Origin: Alphaproteobacteria bacterium
GTDB lineage: Bacteria > Pseudomonadota > Alphaproteobacteria > RF32 > CAG-239
DNA length: 64,000 nucleotides
Reading direction: 5' to 3'
NCBI GenBank assembly: GCA_015062285.1
Contig: SUUY01000004.1
Span: 62,001-126,000 of the forward strand
The position numbers and the translations under genes are program-made. Below are positions 33,901 to 43,091 of this stretch, one piece after another. Numbering within the stretch: position 1 is the first letter of the stretch; every line of letters starts with the position of its first letter. Under the pieces are notes generated by a model. The model was not told where the DNA came from. It made no database searches and saw only the letters and a program-made list of their open reading frames with translations.

Positions 33901-36574
33901 ATAAAAACGTTATATCATTATTATCTTTCTTTCTTTTTGCTATCTCTAATCTTGCTACTGTTCTTTCATAAGAATTAGCCAATATTGATGGGATTGCCAA
34001 TTTCTTAAAATCGCTATTTTGGGCAAGAATTTTATCTATCATAACATCGCTGAAACGATCTGCTTTTTCTCCTTTTAATGGCATTTTTTCATTAATTGTT
34101 GCAATTGCCTTTTCCGGATCGTTTTTAGCAGCATCATATAAAGGCTGATCAATATAATCTAATTCTCTTAAAACCTTTAGCTGCAACTCTGCTAACAATC
34201 TTCTATTATCGTCTGAATTAGGACTACGTTCACGCGATTCTTCAAAAACTGTTGTAGGTACTTCTATCTCTTCTGTTTTGGTTACTGTTTCATACCAAAC
34301 CTCATACTCGTCATCGTCGATGATTGGGTCCGGATCAGGAGTGGGTTCTCTATCATCTATAACAACTGTTTCAAGAACTTTTTGATTCCTTACAGGGAAA
34401 TCTACATGCGCAGATGCTTCTTCCTGATAATTTGTCTTACCGGGTTCAATATTGAAACCTAAAGCCTGCATAACTTCTTCTGCAGTTCTTACATCTTCCT
34501 CGGTTTTTATCAACTCCTCGTTCAGATTCTTCCTTTTACTTGTTTTGTATTCATTACTTTTATAAGCTTTTATTACTGCTTCATAAAAAGCTTTCTTCTT
34601 TTCATCTGTTTCTTTATCCAACAGACCTTCAACCCCTTTTACGAATTCATCGTCTTTAAAGCCATGTTGAGTAAGAGCGGCATCAATATCCGGAACATAT
34701 TTAGTAACCTCTTGTATCGGTGTAGGTTCAGGTGTCGGTTCAACTTTTTGTGCTCTCACTGGGAAGCCAACCTTTTCGGGATGTTCACGATAATCAGCAA
34801 CAATATCGTAGCCAAAAGCTTGCATAACTTTTTCGGCAATCTTAACATCTTCTTCGGTCTTAATTAACTCAAGATTTAACCTTCTGTATTTATTAGGTTC
34901 TTCTTTGCTATAAGAAACTATTGTTTTTTTGTATTCGCCATTTCTATATGCATCTATTATTGCTTGGAAAAATGCTTTTTCTTTATCGTTCAGTTCTTCT
35001 CCTGGTTTCGGATTCTTTACTCTATCGCTAAGATACCCTATAAAATTATCATCCTTAAAACCATGTTGGCGAAGAACTTGGTCTATATCCGGAACATAAC
35101 TCAAATCTGTTTTCTCTGGCTCTGGTGTGGGCTCAGGCATCGGTTCCGGTGTGTTTATATCATCAATAACATTGTCTAACACTTCTTCTTTATTATTTAC
35201 AATATCTGTTATTCTTGGAGGGTTTGCTATCCCTTTAATTTCACGAACATGAGATTGTAAAATAGTGCTAACGTTTTGTACATCTTGATATGCTGCAACA
35301 ATACTGCTAACTATGGATACAGCATCGTTATGACCGTATGCTCTCGTTACAGCTTCAATGAATTCCTTTTGGCTTTCTTCACTCTCAAAGAAATTTGCTG
35401 GATATTCAAGCCTACCATTACCATTAGATAGGATCACTTTCTCTTCAGTTTTTTCTACTTTTACCTTAAACTCTTCTGGTTTTCTTTTGTTACCATACAA
35501 AATTATTCCTTCAAATTCCGAACCATCAAGTTTAGCCGTAATATCTTTAGATTTGAGGGTTTGTGTATGTTTGTTATCCTTGTCAAAAGATGTGGTTTCC
35601 TTAATAACAAAACTATCGCTTTTGCCATCTCTTTCTACAACACTGCGGTTAGTACGCAAATGACCATTGGCATTTTTAGTGCTTTCCTTTATTACATATT
35701 CGTAGTGTTTATCCGATTTTTCTTCTTCTACCCAACTTAAGACTTCACCATCTTTAAGCTTAGGAGATTTTTTCTCTTCCTTCTTTTCTTCTTTTTCATC
35801 AACTATAGGCTTAACATCATCTAACACTTCAACCGGTGTTTCCGGTGCTTTTCCGGTATAAACATAAGTTATATCGCTTAGGCGCTTTTGCATTTCTTTT
35901 TTATCTTTAACTAAGAAATCTCTGGCATAAACAGCATCGGAGTATATTTTGCTTAAACTTGCAGACCAACTTACTGCTGTGTCATTTTCAGCACCTTTTT
36001 CCTTCAACGCTTCACGTAATTGTTCTTGTAGTTTTTCTTGAATTTCTGTATGATTTTTTCCTGAAACTTCAAGCAAAATTTCGTCGTATCCTTCTATTTC
36101 GACACTTATTACACCTTCATTTGCGGTTATATCGCACGGGATAAGTTTACCTATAAAGGTGCTTATTTCTAATTCTTGTTTATTATCACCAATCATTGCA
36201 ACTCTTGCAAAACCAACTTCACCCCTTAAATCTCCTTTTCTTGGATCATATGCAGATGTTCTTAATTCAAATACGTCAGATTGGCCTTGTTTTGCAATTA
36301 TAAGCGCCCTGTCCGCATTATTTTTGCGAGGTTTTACCTCATATTCATAGTCAACATCCTCTATTTCGCCTTCCATATATGTATTTGCAGCTTTAGTGCT
36401 CTCTTTGGCGAATTTTTTCATCCATTTTTTGACATTATCTTGATCGGCAATATACTCTTTTAACGCTGTCTCTTCTGCTTCGTCACTGGTATCGTTACCC
36501 TTGCCTGCAAGGTAATCTATAAACTCGTCACTGTTTCTAATTGCATCAAGTTGCTCTTTACTGAAGTTGACCAT
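30977..36574 (-). CDS. Giant 1865-residue protein with duplicated modules and a hydrophobic core segment
   Basis: A 1865-residue protein, about 9 percent of the window, with no family I recognise and no signal peptide. Residues 76-225 and 290-440 look like two diverged copies of one domain (YEYEV / YEYVI starts, NDTAVS / NDAVS late marks). Residues 493-611 and 626-733 are a clear second repeat (YVPDID, QHGFKDD, LIKTEEDV, FPVR). Pro/Glu-rich linkers separate the units. A long helical part (about 790-1190) leads to a Gly/Ala-rich hydrophobic stretch at 1200-1355 with several possible membrane helices. PGxxxxDAVP elements flank the next part, and a charged helical C-terminus follows. It may be a membrane-inserting effector or a scaffold; that is inference. 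GGGAG precedes the ATG. Confidence 0.85.
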   Translation of the reverse strand: MVNFSKEQLDAIRNSDEFIDYLAGKGNDTSDEAEETALKEYIADQDNVKKWMKKFAKESTKAANTYMEGEIEDVDYEYEVKPRKNNADRALIIAKQGQSDVFELRTSAYDPRKGDLRGEVGFARVAMIGDNKQELEISTFIGKLIPCDITANEGVISVEIEGYDEILLEVSGKNHTEIQEKLQEQLREALKEKGAENDTAVSWSASLSKIYSDAVYARDFLVKDKKEMQKRLSDITYVYTGKAPETPVEVLDDVKPIVDEKEEKKEEKKSPKLKDGEVLSWVEEEKSDKHYEYVIKESTKNANGHLRTNRSVVERDGKSDSFVIKETTSFDKDNKHTQTLKSKDITAKLDGSEFEGIILYGNKRKPEEFKVKVEKTEEKVILSNGNGRLEYPANFFESEESQKEFIEAVTRAYGHNDAVSIVSSIVAAYQDVQNVSTILQSHVREIKGIANPPRITDIVNNKEEVLDNVIDDINTPEPMPEPTPEPEKTDLSYVPDIDQVLRQHGFKDDNFIGYLSDRVKNPKPGEELNDKEKAFFQAIIDAYRNGEYKKTIVSYSKEEPNKYRRLNLELIKTEEDVKIAEKVMQAFGYDIVADYREHPEKVGFPVRAQKVEPTPEPTPIQEVTKYVPDIDAALTQHGFKDDEFVKGVEGLLDKETDEKKKAFYEAVIKAYKSNEYKTSKRKNLNEELIKTEEDVRTAEEVMQALGFNIEPGKTNYQEEASAHVDFPVRNQKVLETVVIDDREPTPDPDPIIDDDEYEVWYETVTKTEEIEVPTTVFEESRERSPNSDDNRRLLAELQLKVLRELDYIDQPLYDAAKNDPEKAIATINEKMPLKGEKADRFSDVMIDKILAQNSDFKKLAIPSILANSYERTVARLEIAKRKKDNNDITFLSEQKERLEVRMDDLTEQMYTGVISINYDRLNYSDKTNIADIYDGYAEMLKVRRPYANEDLQKKIDLVQKKLDADIAKYDTAWGLDAITKDNATQVEQNFENLTVRLGEISQNLSEETYNRLSNVQFFDKDNNLIPQFLDKDGNPVERWSEGCRIAPESRLEAIIDFAKNNTAIRQMSSSQEVKDEELREAFETELLVELFTIDNVAQTYKGVAEEKDKFTDPKYRKEFEERILDLERPLEIKDHMYTKAISIEANNTMACINRVSKKVGANSPLLRKIHQQIAKHDPLKNDRFENGGISKKEARIRLGLDLVKGYAVTTVVSTGVKLTSAAIATATGVARAKVAAGVGLGLALVGTGVNFGMYWRQMKKAGLKPSVKDFFTSKDLRDAHLATLCGCTAGGCFLAGMPKLGLAAGAGAIFFSARGTYKKAQKLGLGEIESGAWGFGKAATIVAGAMTGQVMADAIQARINTMFPDNRIFQEEKLITPGKDAVPGTDPQTVIDYDALNSDAERYILQYDRLTPEGYQNYLDAVDTYNQAHPEAPITHPASLYLNALNAGMPAEDGIARTLYGYDWRSTNDVPLDAVQALKGLINSDGSINHDAVQAYNEHNFQNRVGLGNFVGKVNGDVTQRPDLYPHKNPNSTFSDMNQSTKVIPGTPGQDAVPPDYDPVAKEGGFAAGLIEFFKRVPERVQGLKKRLGGFADKIFRTERTVMETKTVEREEVIEHKRKKDVDIKKLMMDEYKIVYGNVDEKSDAYKAYYERVEQERQKENPDLSMLDYLRYRRGKLDELVDKRLGMLEATPSHDGHISPRNETTMEDGTKGVIAKKDYAYWAEHNDVASAMIVQNTRQSLEESNLSPNNYTGKITLSHFMKYMEGFCTKSEIVADGSRRASLIPEYKHSGKAVIYTNLDAYLVKGLPLEDCQQEIRREDIRDYALFREEGCNHHTACTKVGEKQTKHDKQVIAKKMQKQKSFVK

Positions 36575-36620
36575 TGGATTTCTCCCTCAAAAATTTGACC
36601 ATATTAAGACTTTATCATAC

Positions 36621-36650
36621 TTAGACAATAATGACAAGTATTTTGTCTAA
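36621..36650. repeat. Inverted repeat in the giant-gene/dnaJ divergent gap
   Basis: TTAGACAA (36621-36628) and TTGTCTAA (36643-36650), 14 bases apart, a perfect 8-bp inverted repeat between the divergent giant gene and dnaJ. On the minus strand a TATGAT -10-like box follows it, so it could be an operator for the giant gene. The rest of the 196-base gap is T-rich without other structure. Confidence 0.4.
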
Positions 36651-36770
36651 AAAAATATGCTTTTTTTTATTATAATTGTAAAATGCTTAACATTTTATTT
36701 AATTGCTTGCTTTTTGAGGTTTTTTGTCTTAAGTAAAAGCTATTGTTTTTGTATTTGTGAATATTTGACT

Positions 36771-37919
36771 ATGACTGAAAGAGACTACTACGAAATTCTT
36801 GGCGTTGCTAAATCTGCAAACGGAGATGAAATTAAAAAATCTTTCCGCAAATTGGCAATGCAATATCACCCCGATCGCAACCCCGGAGACAAAGAGGCCG
36901 AAGCCAAGTTTAAGGAAATAAACGAGGCATACGAGGTTTTGAAAGACGAACAAAAACGTGCCGCTTATGATCGATATGGGCATCAGGCTTTTGCCAACGG
37001 AATGGGGGGTGCCGGCGGCGGAAACCCGTTTGGCGGATTTGAGTTTAATTTTGGTGCCGGCGGATTTTCAGACATTTTTTCACAAGTGTTTTCTGATTTT
37101 ATGGGAGGAGCTCAGGATAGAAGAACATCTTATGCACAAAGAGGTAATGATGTTCGATATAATATGGAAATATCTTTAGAAGAAGCTTTTTCCGGTGTCG
37201 AAAAAGAAATTAAATTTCCTTCTTCAGCTACTTGCGAAAAGTGTCACGGACACGGCACAAAAGATGGGAAAGAGGCTCCAATCTGTCAACATTGTCATGG
37301 TCGTGGACGTGTTCAGGCTCAAAAAGGTTTTTTTGTGGTGGAACAAACTTGTCCATATTGTAAAGGTAGTGGAAGACTTGTTGTTGATGCTTGCCCTGAA
37401 TGCAAGGGAAAAGGTTTTGTTCATCAGGAAAAAACATTAAAAATAAAAATTCCTGCCGGTATAGACGATGATACCAGAATGAGAATATCCGGTGGCGGAG
37501 AGGCAGGCTTGCGTGGCGGCCCTAACGGCGATTTGTATGTTTTTGTAAACATTAAGGAGCACCCCCTATATACTCGTGACGGAGCAAATTTATATACTAA
37601 AGTTCCGGTTTCGATGTGCTGTGCCGCATTGGGCGGAAAAGTTGAAATTCCCGCTATTGACGGAGAAAAACTGGAATTGTCTGTTAATGCCGGATCGCAA
37701 AATGATGATGTGATAAGACTTAAAGGCAAAGGAATGGCTTTGCTTCGCTCGAAATCTCGAGGTGATTTGTTTGTTAAGCTAAGAGTTGAAGTTCCGGTTA
37801 ATCTGTCTGCAAAGCAAAAACAACTATTGGAAGAGTTTAGAGCAGAGAGTAAAGATGATGCTTGCCAACCCGAGGCAAAAAGCTTTTTTGATAAGATAAA
37901 AGATTTGTTTGTGGCCTAA
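36771..37919 (+). CDS. dnaJ: Chaperone protein DnaJ
   Basis: A 382-residue class I J protein that delivers substrates to DnaK. J domain 1-70 with HPD at 33-35, Gly/Phe linker about 75-130, then the zinc domain with four CxxCxGxG repeats ([32 protein letters not shown]), and the substrate-binding C-terminus. I chose the ATG at 36771; the upstream extension is a Phe/Leu-rich run without a ribosome-binding site. dnaK is not beside it, unlike the common dnaK-dnaJ pair. It is divergent from the giant gene and convergent with yejB. Confidence 0.96.
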   Translation: MTERDYYEILGVAKSANGDEIKKSFRKLAMQYHPDRNPGDKEAEAKFKEINEAYEVLKDEQKRAAYDRYGHQAFANGMGGAGGGNPFGGFEFNFGAGGFSDIFSQVFSDFMGGAQDRRTSYAQRGNDVRYNMEISLEEAFSGVEKEIKFPSSATCEKCHGHGTKDGKEAPICQHCHGRGRVQAQKGFFVVEQTCPYCKGSGRLVVDACPECKGKGFVHQEKTLKIKIPAGIDDDTRMRISGGGEAGLRGGPNGDLYVFVNIKEHPLYTRDGANLYTKVPVSMCCAALGGKVEIPAIDGEKLELSVNAGSQNDDVIRLKGKGMALLRSKSRGDLFVKLRVEVPVNLSAKQKQLLEEFRAESKDDACQPEAKSFFDKIKDLFVA

Positions 37920-37925
37920 ATTTAC

Positions 37926-38999
37926 TTAGCGAGCAGAAAAATCTATGCGAGGATCTATAACCGTATAGACAATGTCGGATACTAACTTTAGCAACAATCC
38001 CAACAAAGCAAATATATATAATGTGCCAAATATCACCGGATAGTCTCTGGTCATTATTGCTTCATACCCCAATAAGCCTAAGCCATTTAGCGAAAATATA
38101 ACCTCTATCAGCAATGATCCGGTAAACAACATTTTAATCAAAAGACTTGGAAATCCGGCAATCACTATCAACATTGCATTACGAAAAACATGGCCATATA
38201 AAACTTGATTTTGGCTCAAGCCTTTGGCCTTGGCAGTCAAGACATATTGTTTGCTGAGCTCGTCAATAAATGAATTTTTGGTAAGCATTGTCAGACTCGC
38301 AAAACCTCCAACCACCATAGCTAATACCGGCAGAGTTATATGCCAAAAATAATCTTTGATTTTGCCAAACCATGATAATGTTTCCCAATTATCAGATGTG
38401 AGCCCATGAAGTGGAAACCACTGAAAATATGTTCCTCCGGCAAAAAACACTATCAAAAATACAGCAAATAAAAATACCGGCATAGCAGAGCCCAAAACAA
38501 CAGCAAAAGAACTTAAAACATCAAATTTTGACCCATCGTATACGGCTTTTTTTATGCCAAGCGGAATGGCAATCAAATATATTATCAGGGTAGACCAAAA
38601 GCCTAAAGAAACAGATACAGGCATGCGTTCTTTAATTAGTTGCCACACAGTTTTGTCTTGGTAAAAACTTTTCCCGAAGTCAAATATTATGTAATCGCGC
38701 ACCATTTTGAAAAATCTGACATATGCCGGCCGGTCAAAGCCAAATTGTTTTTCTAGCTCTTTTATCAAATCTTCCGGCACACCTCTTGATCCTTGATATT
38801 TGCTCGATGATACTTCTTGCGACATTATTGCCGACCCCGATATATTACCGGTAGCATCAACATTCATGCCGCTGTATTTAGCCAAAACATGCTCTACCGG
38901 ACCACCGGGAGCAAACTGAATAATAATAAAATTCAGAGCTAAAATGCCAAGCAAAGTTATCGGAATTAGCAACAAACGTCGGACTATGTAGTTTCTCAT
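37926..38999 (-). CDS. yejB: Peptide ABC transporter permease YejB
   Basis: A 357-residue inner-membrane permease of the binding-protein-dependent peptide importers, of the YejB type. The N-terminal RNYIVRRLLLIPITLLGIL segment, an insertion of about 50 residues with QFAPGGPVE, and the EAA-like loop (SFIDELSKQYVLTAKAKGLSQNQV) identify it. About six membrane segments. YejB pairs with YejE and the ATPase YejF to import oligopeptides and microcin C-like compounds, but those genes are not here: the next gene is convergent dnaJ. The ATG overlaps the yejA stop (ATGA). Confidence 0.92.
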   Translation of the reverse strand: MRNYIVRRLLLIPITLLGILALNFIIIQFAPGGPVEHVLAKYSGMNVDATGNISGSAIMSQEVSSSKYQGSRGVPEDLIKELEKQFGFDRPAYVRFFKMVRDYIIFDFGKSFYQDKTVWQLIKERMPVSVSLGFWSTLIIYLIAIPLGIKKAVYDGSKFDVLSSFAVVLGSAMPVFLFAVFLIVFFAGGTYFQWFPLHGLTSDNWETLSWFGKIKDYFWHITLPVLAMVVGGFASLTMLTKNSFIDELSKQYVLTAKAKGLSQNQVLYGHVFRNAMLIVIAGFPSLLIKMLFTGSLLIEVIFSLNGLGLLGYEAIMTRDYPVIFGTLYIFALLGLLLKLVSDIVYTVIDPRIDFSAR

Positions 39000-40801
39000 T
39001 GCTGTTGCTCCCTCCACCATGTGTATATATTAAATCCTGCCGGAAAATCTGTTTGCAGATGCTTAAGCCCCTTATGATATGCAATCCTGTTGTGGGGAGA
39101 ATACCACTGAGGAATAAGATAATGTTCGTGCAATAAAACTCTATCTAACGCCTTGATTGCAGCAATATATTCTTCTTTTTGTTGGGCTGATATGATAGTA
39201 TCTATAAGCTTATCCACTGCTTGATTTTTTATTCCCATGTAATTGTATGAGCCTTTTATATCGGCAGATCCACTACCAAAAACTTCTTTGAGCTCATTGC
39301 CGGGAAGATTACTCATGCGGATACTTAAAATAGCAACTTCGAAATCAAAATTATCCAGTCGATTTTTAAAAACATTTACCTCAAGGTTTCTAAATGTGGT
39401 TTTGATGCCTATTTTCTTTAGATTCTCAATAAAAGGAAGCATAACTCGAGTGAAAGACGAACCATTGGCAGCATTACCTAATACTTCAATTTCCAGCGGT
39501 TTGTTGCTAGCAATATGAGTCATCTTCCCATCAACAAAATCATATCCGGCATATCTTAAAAGTTCCACCGCACGCCTTAAGTTCTTTCGTGTTTGTATGT
39601 GGTCATTATGCGTGGGAAGCACATATGGTGTGCTAAAAACTTTGGAAGGCACATTATCCTTAACATCTTGGAGCAAATCAAGCTCTTTACCTTGCGGCAA
39701 TCCCTTAGCTGCCATTGTTGTATTGGCGAAATAACTATCTATACGGCGGTATTGATCATAAAACAGGTTTTTATTCGCCCAATCAAAATTAAATGCTAAG
39801 CCGATTGCCTCTCTTACTTTGGGGTCCGAAAATTTATCAAGTCTGGTATTAAAGCCAAAATATTGCAGTGTCGCCGGTTGATTATGAGGTATTTCTTCTT
39901 TAATGACCTTGCCCGACTTCACCAAGTCATTGTTATAGCCGCTTGCCCATATTTTTGCGATATATTCTTCACGCAAATCTATACTGCCGGCAAACAATGC
40001 CTGAAGAGTAACCGTTGTATCTTGATAATAATCAAAACGAATTTCATCAAAATTGAAAAATCCTTTACGTGAAGGAATATTTTTTGCCCAATAAGTCGGA
40101 TTTCGCTTAAACACCATATATTTGTTCGGAGAAAATTTTTCTAAAATATATGGTCCACTCCCCAAAGGTTTTTGCAAGGTGGGCTTGGCAAAATCTTTTC
40201 CTTCCCAATCCTGTTTAGAGTAAATCTTAAATTGTGATAAAATTAAAGGTAGCTCCTTGTTAGATGTGCCGGATTTGAAATAAAAACGAACATGACGGTC
40301 ATTTACTTTTTCCACTCTATCAACATCGGAATAATATACCCTATAAAATGGTGAACCCTTTTTGATAAGCGACTGATAGCTAAAAATAACATCATCTGCC
40401 AAAATAGGATCACCATTTGAAAAAGATGCTTTTTCATCAACAATAAACCCAACAAAATTTGAACCAACCTCAAACTCTTTAGCAATAAGAGGATATACCG
40501 TTGCCGGATCATCAACAGGAATCACCCCTAAACTTTCTAAAGTAAGTTCTGCAACTTCCGGTGCGGCTATACCTTTAAGAATAAAGGGATTAAAATTATC
40601 AAAACCACCATACGCCGGTAAAGTTATTTTTCCGCCTTTTGGTGCGTGAGGATTAACATATTTGAAGTTTGTAAAGCCTGATTGATATAACGGAGAATCG
40701 TATAATGACAATTGCTTGTAGCGAATAGGCGATGCATTAGCAGAAAGCGCTGCCATCATGCAAAACAACAAAAACCAAAAAATGTTGCGCTTGTTTGTCA
40801 T
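38996..40801 (-). CDS. yejA: Extracellular solute-binding protein YejA-like
   Basis: A 601-residue periplasmic oligopeptide-binding protein (family 5). Signal peptide to about residue 23 (SANA-SP). Typical family parts follow: KYVNPHAPKGGKITLPAYGGFDNFNPF, FSNGDPILADDVIFSY, GSGPYILEKF and the long ligand-binding lobes. It feeds peptides to the YejB permease encoded immediately downstream with a four-base overlap. Its own ATG overlaps the preceding membrane-protein gene, so the three genes form one operon. Confidence 0.92.
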   Translation of the reverse strand: MTNKRNIFWFLLFCMMAALSANASPIRYKQLSLYDSPLYQSGFTNFKYVNPHAPKGGKITLPAYGGFDNFNPFILKGIAAPEVAELTLESLGVIPVDDPATVYPLIAKEFEVGSNFVGFIVDEKASFSNGDPILADDVIFSYQSLIKKGSPFYRVYYSDVDRVEKVNDRHVRFYFKSGTSNKELPLILSQFKIYSKQDWEGKDFAKPTLQKPLGSGPYILEKFSPNKYMVFKRNPTYWAKNIPSRKGFFNFDEIRFDYYQDTTVTLQALFAGSIDLREEYIAKIWASGYNNDLVKSGKVIKEEIPHNQPATLQYFGFNTRLDKFSDPKVREAIGLAFNFDWANKNLFYDQYRRIDSYFANTTMAAKGLPQGKELDLLQDVKDNVPSKVFSTPYVLPTHNDHIQTRKNLRRAVELLRYAGYDFVDGKMTHIASNKPLEIEVLGNAANGSSFTRVMLPFIENLKKIGIKTTFRNLEVNVFKNRLDNFDFEVAILSIRMSNLPGNELKEVFGSGSADIKGSYNYMGIKNQAVDKLIDTIISAQQKEEYIAAIKALDRVLLHEHYLIPQWYSPHNRIAYHKGLKHLQTDFPAGFNIYTWWREQQQ

Positions 40802-41964
40802 TTATTATAGTTTTCTTCGTTGGACCAGCCGGCAAAAGGATATATAAGGTTTTCTTCTGTTTTTGCAGGTTCAGGCTCTGTTTTTTCAGCTTCCGGAGAA
40901 TATTCTTTCCATTCTTCCTGTAATGATGCAAGAGTTTTTTGTGTGTTGGTAAGTTCAATATCCGGCATCGAAGTTGTAACTTCTTGAGACACTTCAATTT
41001 CTGCTGCTTGAGCAGAAATAGTCGGCTCGTTTAACGGTGTTTCTTCAGCAAAACTACGCTCCAAGGCAATTGAAAAAGGATCTCTAAGCTCCGGCTGATA
41101 GACCTCGTCTTCTTCTTTTTTGTTGTTCTTAAAAACATTAATCTTGCTTAAGAAAGAATCTCCTTCACCCTCTTTATCCTCGGGCTCTTCTTTTTCTATA
41201 ACAGGCTCCATGCTCGTTTCCGGCACAACATCTTCTTTTTGTGCAACAACAATGCTGCGCCCTTTGTTTATATCGGCCGCAATCGGGAATAGTATTGAGA
41301 AAACCTTTCCCATAACGCCGGTTTCCATTATATCTAAAAACAACCTGTCTTTATCGTGTTTTTCCAGTATCTTAACAACCGCATCGTAACGCGCACAAAA
41401 CTCTAGCACAGTTCCGCCTAAAAAAGCATCCGATAAGCATTTGTCTAATATTCTCTTCTTGAAATCTGATTGAGAATTGTTTATTTCGATAATAACTTTG
41501 CCAAAAGACCATTTACCGCCATGTTGGACTTTAGTCCATAAATTTTCGATTTGCTCCGGGGAAGCTAATTTACATCCCCTTATAATTTCGGACAACAATT
41601 CGTTAATATCAAGCAACAATAAATCAACCTTGCTTAAAACAAATCCATCCGTTATACGTTGTTCTGCTTCAATAAGTGCTCGAGCTATCAGGTCCGAATA
41701 ATCTTGGTTTCTTTTTGACTGTTTGAGTAAAAGCTGTAAGCGCGTATCAACCGTACGATTATGAACATATTGATTTATATAGCCAAAAACCGCCCATATA
41801 AAATAAATAGGCAAACATACCAGCAAAGAATACAAAATAATGTTGGCAATTCCGGCATCAAAAAAAGATATGCCAGACAAACTATCCAAGACAAATCCTA
41901 TGGAAAGAAACAACCAAAGCAAAGATGAAAAAATCAAACAAAAAAACAACACCGCCAACAGCAT
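40798..41964 (-). CDS. Membrane-anchored coiled/acidic protein, unknown
   Basis: A 388-residue protein with two N-terminal membrane segments (about 2-22 and 38-60) and a long cytosolic part. The middle (70-260) is helical; the end (260-388) is low-complexity, Glu/Pro/Lys-rich and probably disordered. No family recognised. GGAGG before ATG 41964 fixes the start, shorter than the longest frame. It leads the yejA-yejB operon with a four-base overlap, which suggests a link to peptide uptake or envelope work, but nothing in it shows this. Confidence 0.75.
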   Translation of the reverse strand: MLLAVLFFCLIFSSLLWLFLSIGFVLDSLSGISFFDAGIANIILYSLLVCLPIYFIWAVFGYINQYVHNRTVDTRLQLLLKQSKRNQDYSDLIARALIEAEQRITDGFVLSKVDLLLLDINELLSEIIRGCKLASPEQIENLWTKVQHGGKWSFGKVIIEINNSQSDFKKRILDKCLSDAFLGGTVLEFCARYDAVVKILEKHDKDRLFLDIMETGVMGKVFSILFPIAADINKGRSIVVAQKEDVVPETSMEPVIEKEEPEDKEGEGDSFLSKINVFKNNKKEEDEVYQPELRDPFSIALERSFAEETPLNEPTISAQAAEIEVSQEVTTSMPDIELTNTQKTLASLQEEWKEYSPEAEKTEPEPAKTEENLIYPFAGWSNEENYNK

Positions 41965-42119
41965 ATTACCTCCTTGCAAAAACATAAAAATACATTATCA
42001 CAACTATTGTTTTTTCCAATTAAAAATGCCATTTATTGCACAAAAAGCAAAATAAGAGTCGAAATTTTTAAAAAAACATGCTATGTGTTATCAGATTTAT
42101 AACAAAAACAGAGTACAAA

Positions 42120-43091
42120 ATGAGTAAAAATACTGATACTTTAGACTTTGAGAAAACAATTTTTGAAATAGAATCGAAAATTGAAAGTTTGAAATATATG
42201 GCAAAGAATGAAGAAATCGACGTCTCTCAAGAGATCTTGCGCCTTCAGGGAAAGCTGGAGAGACATATGCGCCATATATACAACCACCTGACTCCTTGGC
42301 AGAAATCTCAAGTTGCCAGACACCCTCAACGTCCACACTGCCTTGACTACATAAATTACCTGATAGAAGACTTTACCTTGCTTTGTGGCGATCGACTTTT
42401 TGGTGATGATGAAGCTATGGTTGGTGGAATCGGAAGATTTAAGGGGGTATCTGTTGTTGTTATAGGCCAAGAAAAAGGTCACGATATTGAATCTCGTATA
42501 AAATATAACTTTGGCATGGCAAAACCTGAAGGCTACCGCAAGGCTCAGCGCCTAATGGATATGGCAGATAAATTCGGTATGCCGGTATTAGCCTTTGTTG
42601 ACACATCGGGAGCTTTCCCCGGAATCGATGCCGAAGCCAGAGGACAGGCTGAAGCTATTGCCTCATCAATTCAAAAATGCTTGCAGATTCATACTCCGAT
42701 AATATCTGTTGTTATTGGCGAAGGCGGATCTGGCGGAGCTATCGCCATTGCCACCGCAAACAGAGTTTTGATGCTTGAACACTCGATTTATTCGGTTATT
42801 TCTCCGGAGGGTTGCGCTTCTATTTTATGGCGATCTGCCGATAAAGTTAAAGAAGCAACCGAAGCCCTTAAATTAACAGCCCAAGACTTGCGTAAGCTTG
42901 GCGTTATAGATGAAATCATTGCCGAACCTATAGGTGGAGCCCACAGAAACAGAGAGCAAGCTATAGAGAGAGTTGGCGATGCAATGCATAAACACCTGAA
43001 AGAACTCATGGGGCAAAGCAAAGAAGACATAAAAAAACGTCGTACCGAAAAATTCTTGCGTATGGGAAGACAACTTGCAGAATCTAAATAA
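42120..43091 (+). CDS. accA: Acetyl-CoA carboxylase carboxyltransferase alpha subunit
   Basis: A 323-residue carboxyltransferase subunit that, with AccD, moves carboxyl from biotin to acetyl-CoA in fatty-acid synthesis. Family features are an N-terminal helical part ([12 protein letters not shown]), [33 protein letters not shown] and [11 protein letters not shown], which shape the crotonase-like active site. I took ATG 42120, starting [10 protein letters not shown]; the longer frame lacks a ribosome-binding site. rmuC starts 17 bases inside its end. Confidence 0.96.
   Translation: MSKNTDTLDFEKTIFEIESKIESLKYMAKNEEIDVSQEILRLQGKLERHMRHIYNHLTPWQKSQVARHPQRPHCLDYINYLIEDFTLLCGDRLFGDDEAMVGGIGRFKGVSVVVIGQEKGHDIESRIKYNFGMAKPEGYRKAQRLMDMADKFGMPVLAFVDTSGAFPGIDAEARGQAEAIASSIQKCLQIHTPIISVVIGEGGSGGAIAIATANRVLMLEHSIYSVISPEGCASILWRSADKVKEATEALKLTAQDLRKLGVIDEIIAEPIGGAHRNREQAIERVGDAMHKHLKELMGQSKEDIKKRRTEKFLRMGRQLAESK

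Noticed and set aside
30977..36574. Giant gene as a prophage tail or conjugation protein
   Set aside because: No phage or conjugation genes beside it, and no recognisable tape-measure or relaxase motifs.
36657..36770. Upstream extension of dnaJ, and a CTTG...CTTAAG heat-shock-type promoter candidate
   Set aside because: The extension lacks a start signal and is low complexity; the heat-shock boxes match the RpoH consensus too weakly.
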